A DNA stretch of 64,000 bases from Eonycteris spelaea (lineage: Eukaryota; Chordata; Mammalia; Chiroptera; Pteropodidae), in contig PUFA01000118.1 of NCBI GenBank assembly GCA_003508835.1, forward strand, positions 856,001 through 920,000. Reading direction: 5' to 3'. The notes beneath the pieces are model-generated. The model ran no database searches. It worked only from the letters and a program-made list of their open reading frames with translations, and was not told where the DNA came from. The position numbers and the translations under genes are program-made. Below, one piece after another: positions 49,071-59,090 of the stretch (the first letter of the stretch is position 1; each line of letters opens with the position of its first letter).

Positions 49071-50929
49071 AAGTAGATAAATATGCAACTCCCAATTTAT
49101 TTCGGTAGATATTCTAAGAATTTTCTTACTGTCCCATAACAGACAGGAGTGGCACGCCTTAGTCCTATTGGACTGACCTCTCTGTAGAGAATATTCTTAT
49201 TGTTCCTATTGTTTTGCCAGGCAAGATGGGACCTGATCACAGCCTTCTTGCTTGAAGGGCACCCCAGAATCCTCCTGATTTCTGATGACAGAAACCTCTT
49301 TGGGGTGGTAGCGAGGCAAATTCCAGCAGGCGTAACACTGACTGAGACTACTCAGAAGCTCCTGGGCCATTTTGTTGAATCTGTTTCTCAAAAAGCATCC
49401 GTTGCTTCAACAGTTTTTTTCTGATAGTTTGGGACTTAAGATCTCTACTTACTGTGTGTATATGGAGAGAGGAGGCCAGACAGAGAATAGAAGGCTTGCT
49501 GAGAGTGACCTGCTTGACTTTTCCATTTCTAGAATTTCAGATTGTTTTAGCCCATCATTTCTGAGAGCTGTTCCTGAACACATCTCTAAATGATAAATTC
49601 CATTGTGTACCTAACAGCTATGGATTTGGGGATATACTATAACACGCAGGTAAGAGGTCTCCATTTTTGCTTCTCTTAGAGTTAGTTTGTATTTATGTCA
49701 TCAATCAAATAAGAAATCAAATGCCACAGGAGCCAATGATTGAAATTCTTAAAGTACTCTTGCAGGGTAGCTAGAAAACCTGAGCCACCGGGAATAGCCA
49801 CGGGTGCGGGAAGGCAACCGCCTTTTGAGTGCATGTGGTTTTGCAGCTCATCGTTGAGTTCTACAGTACAGGGCTGTGACTGCAAGGGAGGGTCTTACTT
49901 CTGCCAGCAACAAGACTTATGGTCAGTGCTAAGTCCTCATCTGTTTAGATCTTGTTGACAGTCCCTTTAGGTATCCAGGATAGATCAGGATCCTATGTGA
50001 CAAATCTTATATAATATTTTCTGGTTCCTTGAATGTCTTTTATCTAGATTAAATACAAATGTATTATAGTTCATAATTAAAAGGAAGGATTTATGTGTGT
50101 ATACTAATTTCAAAAGTGGACTTGGGATCTATGATTCTGGAATACCTTTCTGCCCTTGAGCTCATAGGCTTTGTTGATAAGAAATTATATCATGAAAGGT
50201 ACTTTTTTGGCTTTTCCAGAGGGCTATCATTTTGACTAACCAACTTTAGAGAATTTCTATTGTCGAACTATAAAACTTTTGTCCAATCAGAAGCCTGAAG
50301 GAAAACCCAGCAGTACTCAGACAAAGAAATGAACTAGAAGAAAACTATTTAGTGAAGAGATGAGTCAGGAATCAGGTTCCAGGAATCTAAAACCATCCTT
50401 CTGATGTTTGTATTATCAAAATACAATGGAATCTTCTTATCTGCCTGCCGAAGCTTCATAGTGGGCCCTCTCCTCCTTGGAACTACCTGTGGTTCAGGTA
50501 GGTTCCTCAATTGCGTAGGTAGGTCATGATAACTGGGCAGGGTTTTCTCAGACATGATTAATGCCATGTCAGATGATTGCAATAACAGGCAATTTAAAAC
50601 TGTGGCTTTATATACATGAAAGAAGTTTGAAAAAATGTCTTCATTAAAATAACAGTTCAATGAATTGTTACTTATTAATAGAATAAAGTCCTTCAGATAC
50701 AAACTCTTATCCTGTGGCTGGCTGTACCTGTGTCTTCTCTGAGTCTGGCAGGGCTAAATGTTGTCTGTGGAGTGTCCCTCTCAGCAGCTCACTCCTGAGA
50801 GAACTGCCCTGCTCGTCTCAGGGGATGTCCTTAACACAGTTTCTTTCTATTTATTATTACTTCCTCTTTCCTCCAAGAAATGAAAAGAGAGATGGTGTGT
50901 CGTTTGAGTCTGGGTTTCCTAGGAAACAA
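49071..50929. other. Unclassified sequence
   Basis: Plus frames at 49200-49593 and a 117-codon minus frame at 50349-50702 show no known motif. Some of this may be decayed repeat, none that I can name. Confidence 0.35.
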
Positions 50930-51190
50930 ACCCTGGCATGGAGTTTTGTGTGCAAGGATATGGTTGGGAAGTGCTCTGGGGAGGATGAAGGGACAGGAGG
51001 GCTGAGGCACAGTCCCCCAGAAAAGGCTGCACTGGTCCCGATCCCTCGGGAGTCTGGGGCTGGGATGGTCCTTCAGAGTTGTATCTGCCTGAGACAACCA
51101 TGTGGACCAACAATTGGATGTGTGTTGCCATTGGAGGTTCCTTGGGGATGGGGTATGAACTTGAACAAGGCAGCTTTACTGGGCTGAAAG
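50930..51190. repeat. Possible unnamed interspersed repeat, GC-richer
   Basis: 'gtgcaaggatatggttggga', 'agtgctctggggaggatgaa' and 'tgtatctgcctgagacaacc' have the feel of an old nonautonomous repeat. It underlies most of the longest open frame of the window (157 codons, 50714-51187, plus), which I therefore do not call a gene. Confidence 0.4.
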
Positions 51191-52194
51191 CAATTCCCAG
51201 AAAGGGACTCAGCTGACAGTCCAGTAGCTAACACGCTCAACAGCTGGAAAATGAGTGCCCTCAGTCATGAAGGGAGAGATCTAGGTGACACACTATGCAT
51301 CTACAACATGCTCTTTATATGGCTTAGCTCTTAATTTTTTGCAAAGCCTGGTGCATCTCTTTCTCATGGGACTCTCTGTTTCCTACTAATGTGTTTGCTT
51401 AGTTTGGGGGTTAGAGTTTCTCTGTGTAGTGTGTAGGTGTGTGTACACATCCCATATCATATATCTGTCTATCACTACATCTACAAGATCTATATCTATA
51501 TCTACCCAGGTGTGCTATGCTATGCTCAGGATTTTATGGGTATTTCTGGGTGTGCATAGGCAGACAAAAAACTGGAGAGGGGAGTTATTTTTGAAATGAG
51601 TTTTTAAAAACTATGTCTGATTTAAAGTCTTCCGTCAGGTCTGGGTGTGGCCTTAAGGACCACAGAGTTCTCAGCCGCTAGCTGCCTGAGAGTCTGTAGC
51701 CATATGATGACAAAGAAAGCATTTTCCCTCTAAGAGCAGTTTGTGATCACTCTGTGGAACTTGGACAGTGAAATGTGTTCTTAAACTGGAGAAACACACA
51801 CCTCACTGAGGAGTCTTGGCTCTGAGACCTTGGCTGCAGAGCACTGCCAAGTTTTGGAGGGTTGAGATAGATGTTGTTCTGTGAGGTAAAAACTGGAGGT
51901 CTGCAAACCGTTCCAGGGTTGGCTAGATCCTTCTACTGAGTGACACTTTTCCAAATATAATTCGCATATGCAGTGCCCTAAGTCTGTATGGTATTATTAA
52001 CCCCTGAGATGTTGGACTTCTTTCACTCTGATTTTATGGTTGAGGAGATAGAGTCTCTGTGAGGTAAACCACACAGCCCATGGTCTGTGTGGCTTAGGAA
52101 TAAGGTGCTTGCATTGCTTTATTGTTCAACATAGTCCCTGTTTAATCTGTTTTTCTAAAGCAGCAACCCCTTTTCATTAACACACATTTTTGGC
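51191..52194. other. Single-copy-looking sequence, nothing recognised
   Basis: A short (TATC)-rich patch lies near 51455-51505. No gene. Confidence 0.45.
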
Positions 52195-52462
52195 TTTAAA
52201 AATTTTTTAATTTATTGGAGTGACATTGGTTAATAAATTTTATAAGTTTCAAGTGTAAAATTCTATAATACATCATCTGTATATGGCATTGTGTGTTCGA
52301 CACCCAAAGTCAAATTTTCGTTTGTCACCATATATTTGACCCCCTTTACCCTTTTCTACCTCCCTATCTCCCCTCTTTCCCACTGGTAGCCACCATACTG
52401 TTGTCTGTGTTTTGAGTTTTTGTTTGTTTGTCTTGTTTGTTTGTTGCTTTCAGTTTTAAAAA
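52195..52462 (-). mobile_element. L1 3' UTR, bat-type
   Basis: Antisense: 'aatttattggagtgacattg', 'gttaataaattttataagtt', 'atacatcatctgtatatggc', 'attgtgtgttcgacacccaa', then 'tttgtttgtttgttgctttc'. This is the best reference copy in the window for the expanded copy at 54690. Confidence 0.85.
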
Positions 52463-53875
52463 CCGATCTGGATTTTGTGTACAGCCTCTTGACACCAAAT
52501 CTCACATGATCCCTCTAATGACTTGCAAACGGTCTTTGAAAGTTATTGCTTGGCAAATGCATGCGACCTATACAATCTGGAATAGTCCCTTTCACATTGA
52601 GCAGTGTCTTGGGCTCTGCCCATGGTCTTCTATCTTCTTTCACAGCCCAGGCCAAGAGCAAATGGCATCTACTGTATTTTCACTAAGGGATTCATCTCAA
52701 ATGTATAGAAATCTGGCCCAAAGGAAACATTGATGTAAGGCAGAGAGATATAAGTTTTTATTAGGTTCGGGAGGCCTTCTGTATTCTTTTTTTAGACTCG
52801 GTTTGCTTGGACCTGTACTGATTTTTATAACTGTGCTATACTGTCTGGCGAGTGGATTAGTAGTTTAGATTCTGAAAGTCTTCAACCCTCTGACCGATAA
52901 GATGTGTGGTGTTTTCCCAGGAAATAACACTGTGAATAAGCTCCCAGTGAAGAGCTCATATTGCTTTTCCGGTGTGAGGCTGTTGGCACTCTCTTGATGG
53001 TGACTTTAGGTGTGAGGTTGGCATTTGGAGAGTGTCTTAAAAGTGAGAAATGCATCGTCATCAGATATGTCCTGCACTGGTCTGTCCCTTGGCAAGATCA
53101 TAACTCTAGAAGCTCTAGATAAACATCTCAAAAAGTCCCTACCCTCAAATAACACCAAGTGTTATCAAACCCCTTCAGTTTGATAGTTATAAGAGCAATG
53201 ATTGGATATGACTTCAGAAAAATATTTTATATTATTAGTTTAATATGACTCATACTTCAAAGCAACTGATTGGCTCAATATTGAAAAATCTCCTTATAGT
53301 AGGAATTATGACACCCTCCCTTAGACCTCACCTAAAAGATATCATGCTTATCTTAGCAGTTACCATCATTTTATGATTTTATTAAAAATGGCATTTCTCT
53401 CACCTCCCATTAATGGAAAAGCTTTCTGGTTATAATTTAATTTGGAAGAATTTGAGTATTCTTAAAGTGACATTAATTTCCAAAAAAAATCTAAAATCAT
53501 GCTTTTTCATAGTTTCTCCATCACATAGCTGAAGGAAAAAAGAAAGATTTATATATTTTTCTATGTGACTTTTTTACCTACTGGGGTGAGAGAGCAGAGA
53601 GGGAGGGGTGGGAGAAACTGGAGTCTCTTATGTGTGTGAAAACAGCAAAGTCTCTTTTGAGCTTTCTTTTTTTTTAATTAAAATACACACTTAAATAAGA
53701 GAATTAGAAAGTTCTCAATTTAAAAACTAACAAATACATCAAAAGTAAAAGCCAAAGGCAGGAAAATCCTCCCAAAATGCTAGCTAGCCATCTCATTTCT
53801 GAGACACAGAAATGAACAGAAAATGCCGGTCTTGAATAAAAACAAATATTATTTTGGTTTGTAGATAACATTTTT
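52463..53875. other. Single-copy-looking sequence, nothing recognised
   Basis: A 101-codon plus frame (52428-52733) starts in the L1 and has no motif. A 72-codon minus frame lies at 53704-53922. Confidence 0.4.
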
Positions 53876-53891
53876 CTGTACAGCTGTACAG
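53876..53891. repeat. 16-bp perfect palindrome
   Basis: CTGTACAGCTGTACAG equals its own reverse complement and contains a CAGCTG E-box at the centre. Confidence 0.95.
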
Positions 53892-53895
53892 GAAA

Positions 53896-53926
53896 TTTAA
53901 TGGAGAACATAGAATTCTCCATTAAA
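53896..53926. repeat. Perfect 12-bp inverted repeat
   Basis: TTTAATGGAGAA (53896-53907) pairs exactly with TTCTCCATTAAA (53915-53926) across a 7-nt loop. It begins 4 nt after the 16-bp palindrome, and a consensus AP-1 heptamer TGACTCA follows at 53931-53937. Confidence 0.95.
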
Positions 53927-53974
53927 TAAATGACTCAATTAAGAATAAAAAGCATTAGAAAGGCAAAAAAAAAT

Positions 53975-54136
53975 GAAGGAAGGAAGGAAGGAAGGAAGGA
54001 AGGAAGGAAGGAAGGAAGGAAGGAAGGAAAGAAGGAAGAAGGAAGGAAGGAAGGAAGGAAGGAAGGAAGGAAGGAAGGAAGGAAGGAAGGAAGGAAGGAA
54101 AGGAAAGAAGGAAAGAAGGAAAGAAGGAAGGAAAAG
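53975..54136. repeat. (GGAA)n microsatellite, about 160 nt
   Basis: Long runs of GGAA/GAAG with a few interruptions (for example near 54029 and 54100). In human cells such arrays can bind ETS factors; here that is only analogy. Frames reading Lys-Glu-Gly-Arg or Leu-Pro-Ser-Phe repeats across it are not genes. Confidence 0.97.
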
Positions 54137-54689
54137 AATCAATGAACTGTTTCTATTTTTTCCTTGAATTACTTACAACTTTGGGAGAAGGTGGAGAAGT
54201 CTTAAGTTAAGCTCGATATAGAAGTGTAAAATTATCTTTGGGAGATTTCTTATCACAATTAGGTCTGTGATGATCTAAAATATTTCAGTAACCATAGTCC
54301 TCCCATCCCAGTTTTACCAATTCCTTGTCTTCAGTGGTTCATTTAAGACTCTCTGCAACTTTTCTTTCTCCCCCCGACCATCCTTCCAGGCACCCAGAAA
54401 AAGTGGGCACTTGCCACTTTGATGTGGCTTCTTGGATGAATTCAGTTTGATGAGCATACTTTAAGAGAAACATTTTGATAGGGCTTCAAAATAAACCATA
54501 AAACCCCCAGTTCTTCACCAATTACTAGATAATGTGTGAAATAGACATTATCACCTAATTCATGGACTTCACTTCATTCTACGTCCTCTGTTCTCTGGTT
54601 CCAACCTTGGGCTTTAGGAAAAACTCAGGAAGGGGGTCAGTATGTATATATCACACTTAGTTGGTATTGAAGATTTGTCTCTTATTTTT

Positions 54690-55222
<533 letters not shown>

Positions 55223-55488
55223 GAAATTTTTCTGGAATTGTGGGGGAATGTTAGTAGGAGTAGGGATTGGGGGAGAGCAAAGTGTTTAATTTAAAAATGC
55301 AGACAATTTCAGATTTAATGTTTCTGAACTTAAATGTCCTTAAATTATCTAGTGTTTTGGATTAAAACTGAGAAAATTCAGATTTTGAAATATTTAAAAT
55401 ATACACGCACAGATAGCTAATAATATAATGAAGGCCAATATACCCACCATCCAGATTCAGTGAATCTTTACATTATGCCATATTTTTT
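55223..55488. other. Unclassified spacer
   Basis: 55400-55480 ('taatgaaggccaatataccc', 'accatccagattcagtgaat') may be another old repeat; no name assigned. Confidence 0.35.
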
Positions 55489-56497
55489 TTTGCTAGGTCT
55501 TATATAGAAGACTGTTTCACCTACATTGAAAATCTGTTGCTTAGCTGCCTTCATTAATTATCTTAGCTAGATCTTCCAGATAATTTGCTACAGCTTCTAC
55601 ATCAGCCCTTGCTGCTTCATCTTGCACTTTTATGTGATGGAGATGTCTTATTTTCTTAAACCTCATGAAGCAAACTCTGTTAGCTCCAAAATTTCTTCTG
55701 CAACTTCCTGACCTCTCTCAGCCTTCACAGAATTGAAGGACATTAGAATCTTTCTCTGGATTGGACTTTGGCTTAAGGGAATGCTATGGTTTGTTTGATC
55801 TATCCAGACCACTAAAACTTTCCTTATATTAGCAATAAGGCTGTTTTACTTTCTTATCATTTGTGTGTTCACTGGAGTAACACGTTTAATTTCCTTCAGA
55901 AATGTTTCTTTTGCATTCACAACCTGGCTAATTGTTTGGTAAAAGAGGCCTCGCTTTTGGCCCATCTCAGCTTTTGACATGCCTTCTTCTCTAAGCTTAA
56001 TCATTTCTAGTTTTTGATTTAAGGTGAGAGACGTGTGACGCTTCTTTTTGCTTGAACACTTAGAGACCATTGTAGGGTTATCGACTGGCTTAATTTTGAT
56101 ATTGTTGTGTCTCACAGAACAGGGAGGCGGGGGGGAGGGGAAAGAGATGGGGTGATTGCTGGTCAGTGGAGCTGTCAGAATACATACATTTATTGATTAA
56201 GTTTGTCATCTTATATGGGCACAGTTCACAATGCCTCAAAACAATTACAATAGTAACATCAAAGATCATGGTCACAAACCACCATAACAAATGTAGTAAT
56301 AATGAAAAAGTTTGAAATATTGTGAGAATTACCAAAATGTGACCGAGAGACATGAAATGAGCAAATGCTGTTGAAAAATGGTGCCAACAGACTTGCTTGA
56401 TGTAGGATTGTCACGTCTTTAATTTGTAAAAAAAAAAAAAAAACAATATCTGCAAAGTATAATAAGACAAAGTGCAATAAAATGAGGTATGCCTGTA
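55489..56497 (-). mobile_element. Tigger1 DNA transposon, 5' third only
   Basis: The minus strand starts at 56495 with the Tigger1 terminal sequence 'caggcatacctc', followed by 'attttattgcactttgtc'; the flanking TA (56496-56497) fits the pogo/Tc1 target. Tigger1 5' UTR and the start of its transposase follow. CpG sites of the terminal repeat have decayed to CA/TG. The match fades near 55489, so the rest of the transposase and the other terminal repeat are gone. It cannot be mobile. Confidence 0.92.
55490..56070 (-). pseudogene. Tigger1 transposase remnant
   Basis: The start codon is at 56070-56068. The first part keeps the CENP-B/pogo-type N-terminal helix-turn-helix, with '[20 protein letters not shown]' and a following 'SQVVNAKE' segment. 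It is broken by a TAA stop at 55848-55846 after about 75 codons, with later frameshifts. Downstream text still matches the transposase down to 'QIFNV(G)ET' near 55515, where the first catalytic Asp of the DDE domain is replaced by Gly. An intact protein would be several hundred residues, so this is a dead N-terminal piece. The family's role is binding its own terminal repeats and cut-and-paste transposition at TA. Confidence 0.9.
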
Positions 56498-56659
56498 TAT
56501 GTAGCCAGACTCAGTATAGACGATAATATTCCATGTTACATAATTTAACTTTACATAATTGATATCAAACTGTATTAACATTCTTTAACTTTTTAAAAAA
56601 ACTTTTGTAAGTGAGGCAACCCTTGGCTGACATCACAGATTGCAAGGACCTTGTCTGTT
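56498..56659. other. AT-rich spacer
   Basis: Lies between the Tigger1 end and the 5S element; nothing recognised. Confidence 0.4.
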
Positions 56660-56805
56660 TACAATCCCTTATTTTTTTATTTTTTACCCCTACAACACCT
56701 GGTCTACCTAGGTGGTCTCCCATCCAAGTACTAACCAGGCCTGACCCTGTGTAGCTTCTGAGATCAGATGGAATCAGGCTTGTTCAGGGCAGCATGGCCG
56801 TAGAC
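56660..56805 (-). repeat. 5S rRNA-derived retroposon (MEG-SINE-like) with A-rich tail
   Basis: The minus strand begins at 56805 with 'gtctacggccatgctgccct' and follows 5S rRNA over its full length (about 118 nt), including an intact C-box region 'ggttagtacttggatgggag'. The A-box region is changed (AAGCTACACAGGG for the usual AAGCTAAGCAGGG). The 3' end 'ggtgttgtagg' runs into an A-rich tail read as T-rich on the plus strand (56668-56685). 5S-derived SINEs called MEG are described in fruit bats. A single 5S retropseudogene is the alternative. No clear target-site duplication could be defined. Confidence 0.85.
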
Positions 56806-56829
56806 TTGTGTTTTGTTTTGTTTTGTTTT

Positions 56830-57200
<371 letters not shown>

Positions 57201-57639
57201 TCATCAGCCACTTTACCTCTCCCAGAACCTCTAGGCTCATGTTACTTACTGATTCCACTGTTTCTTTCTTACTAATTCTTTTTCCTCACTCCTTTTTGTA
57301 TGAAATATCCTGTCACCGAAAATTATCTGCATTTTGTTTTTGGTTGAGTAATCCAGCTCATTCTAGCCCTTGCACCTAAACTCAATTCCTGGTTCATCTT
57401 CGCATACAAAATTCCATTATGGCATTCTTCAGGACAAAACCAGCCAAACAAAGCCCTCTCTTTTCATAGGACCCAGCCTCCTGGAAGGTGAATATGATTA
57501 TAGAAGGAATTTTGTTTCTCTGTTACTTTTCGGAAAAGACTCCCATAGGATAATTTGCTTTGCTATATCTCTTGGTCTAGGGAATCATCATGTGCTTGTA
57601 AGCTTCCTGTCTGAAACAATACAATGCATTATTTATGCA
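57201..57639. other. Single-copy-looking sequence, nothing recognised
   Basis: A 127-codon plus frame (57370-57753) runs on into the L2 and contains no known motif. Not called. Confidence 0.4.
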
Positions 57640-58700
57640 TTCATTCATTTGTTCATTCATTCATTCAAAAATCATTTATTGCATATGTTTGCCTGTAACT
57701 GTACTAGGCACTGCAGTGATCACAGCGATGAAGACGATTTAAGGAACTCTTAATCTATTTAGGGGAATGAACCCTTAAACAAATATGTACAATATTTTCA
57801 AAACTTTGCTCCAAGAGTAGGACAGAGTGCTGAGGAAATATATGGAAAGGAATGTTAATTTTATTGAGAAGTCTTCATTAAAGAGATAGCAGCAAAAAGA
57901 ATAACTGCAAGGTCCAGGGACTGGTAGCCTAGTGTAGTTGGAATTGGCAAGGAATTTGGTAGCCAGATTTTAGAATATTGAAAGGAAAATTGAGAGCAGC
58001 AGCAAGTAAGGTAGATTGGTGGCAGAGTTTGTGTGGTTGGTTATAGTTATCAGGCTCTGCTATTTAAATTTTAATATGTGATCAATGGGGTAGCCATGGG
58101 AATTTAAAAAGTGAAGGCTTGATATTATTCAATCTGGGCTTTAAAAAAGAAATTAACAGCTGTCTGTACACTTTGAGACCACGTAGGTCACTAGGGTGGT
58201 GTTCCAGGAGGAGAATGCAGAGGGACTGAACTAGGTTGGGGAAGAATGGACAGACAGTGATCCGGGAAATTTGAGACCTCAGGACTTACCATTGTCAAAC
58301 ATAAAGATGGTCTTGTCTTTGTGTGGGATAAAAAGAAGGAAAAGTTAAAAATAAGAATCCTAGCCTGTGGGACTAATTAGGGCATCTTCTCTTTGTGAAG
58401 ACCTTTATTGGAAATTCATGAGTTTGGTTTAGGTAACCTTTAATGTTAAGTGCTTGTAAGAAACCAGATAGAGTTGTCTGCCTGTGGTCAATGGAAGGAA
58501 CTATGGTGTAGTATTTAGGAGAGGTAAGACAAAGTGGAGAAGTTTAGGGGAAGGTTTTAATATTGCGAAAGCAGCAGAAAAATCAAAAAAGATGAATGCA
58601 GAATATAAGGCACGTGGAACTGACAATCAGGGCATTATTGCAGGTATTTTTAAAGAGCAAACTCAGTAGTGGTGAAGCAGAAAAGGCTTCAGTTGAATGA
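57640..58700 (-). mobile_element. L2, about 1 kb, with reverse-transcriptase remnant
   Basis: Antisense L2 starts at the (ATTC)n tail ('cattcattcattcaaaaatc') and runs colinear through 'ctgtactaggcactgcagtg', 'aatggggtagccatgggaat', 'tcactagggtggtgttccag', to 'gcgaaagcagcagaaaaatc'. The last segment translates on the minus strand to a relic of reverse transcriptase motif A: Phe-Asp-Phe-Ser-Ala-Ala-Phe-Ala near 58565-58590, where L2/CR1 elements have [LF]DLSAAFD. The catalytic Asp codon survives; the second Asp is Ala. Confidence 0.82.
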
Positions 58701-58719
58701 ATGGAAATTGGTGTGGTGG

Positions 58720-59090
58720 ACACTGCTGATTTTATGTAATTATCTCTTCTGCCTGTCTTCCTTACCAATAGAACTCTGATTTTATTCGGGCCAATGAGTA
58801 TCTAGAGATGATCATGTGAGATAGTTCTGGCCAATGAGACAGAAGTGGAAATCTGTTGGGGATTTCTGGGGAGGTTATTGGTTTTTGGATAGCTATGGCT
58901 CTTTTTCATCTTTCCTCTTAGTTCTTCAGCCCTCTTCCTTCCTAGAATACTTAATAAGGCAACAAGGATGGGAATGAATGCCTACACTCTCAGTATGATG
59001 GGAAAGACAACATTGTTGAGCCCTGGACAGCCTTGGCCTACCTGTTCCTAAGGTTCTTGCTGTGTAATACTGTTTAAGAGCTTTAATTAG
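58720..59090 (+). mobile_element. MLT1-like LTR (MaLR)
   Basis: 'tctggccaatgagacagaag', 'tggaaatctgttggggattt', 'ctggggaggttattggtttt', 'aataaggcaacaaggatggg' and the end 'cttgctgtgtaatactgttt' 'aag' follow the order of older MLT1 LTRs. Confidence 0.55.

Noticed and set aside
50349..50702. 117-codon minus-strand frame
   Set aside because: No domain, signal peptide or clear splice signals. Flanking sequence does not look exonic.
50714..51187. 157-codon open frame, the longest in the window
   Set aside because: Lies largely over a repeat-like, GC-richer segment, has no recognisable domain, and a minus-strand frame is open over the same bases. Treated as chance.
53930..54167. Lys-Glu-Gly-Arg and Pro-Ser-Phe-Leu repeat proteins on both strands
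   Set aside because: Direct translation of the GGAA microsatellite.
56660..56805. Functional 5S rRNA gene
   Set aside because: Multiple substitutions, altered A-box and an A-rich tail instead of a T-run terminator; a retroposed derivative fits better.
57370..57753. 127-codon plus-strand frame
   Set aside because: Runs into the antisense L2 tail; the C-terminal third is repeat-derived.
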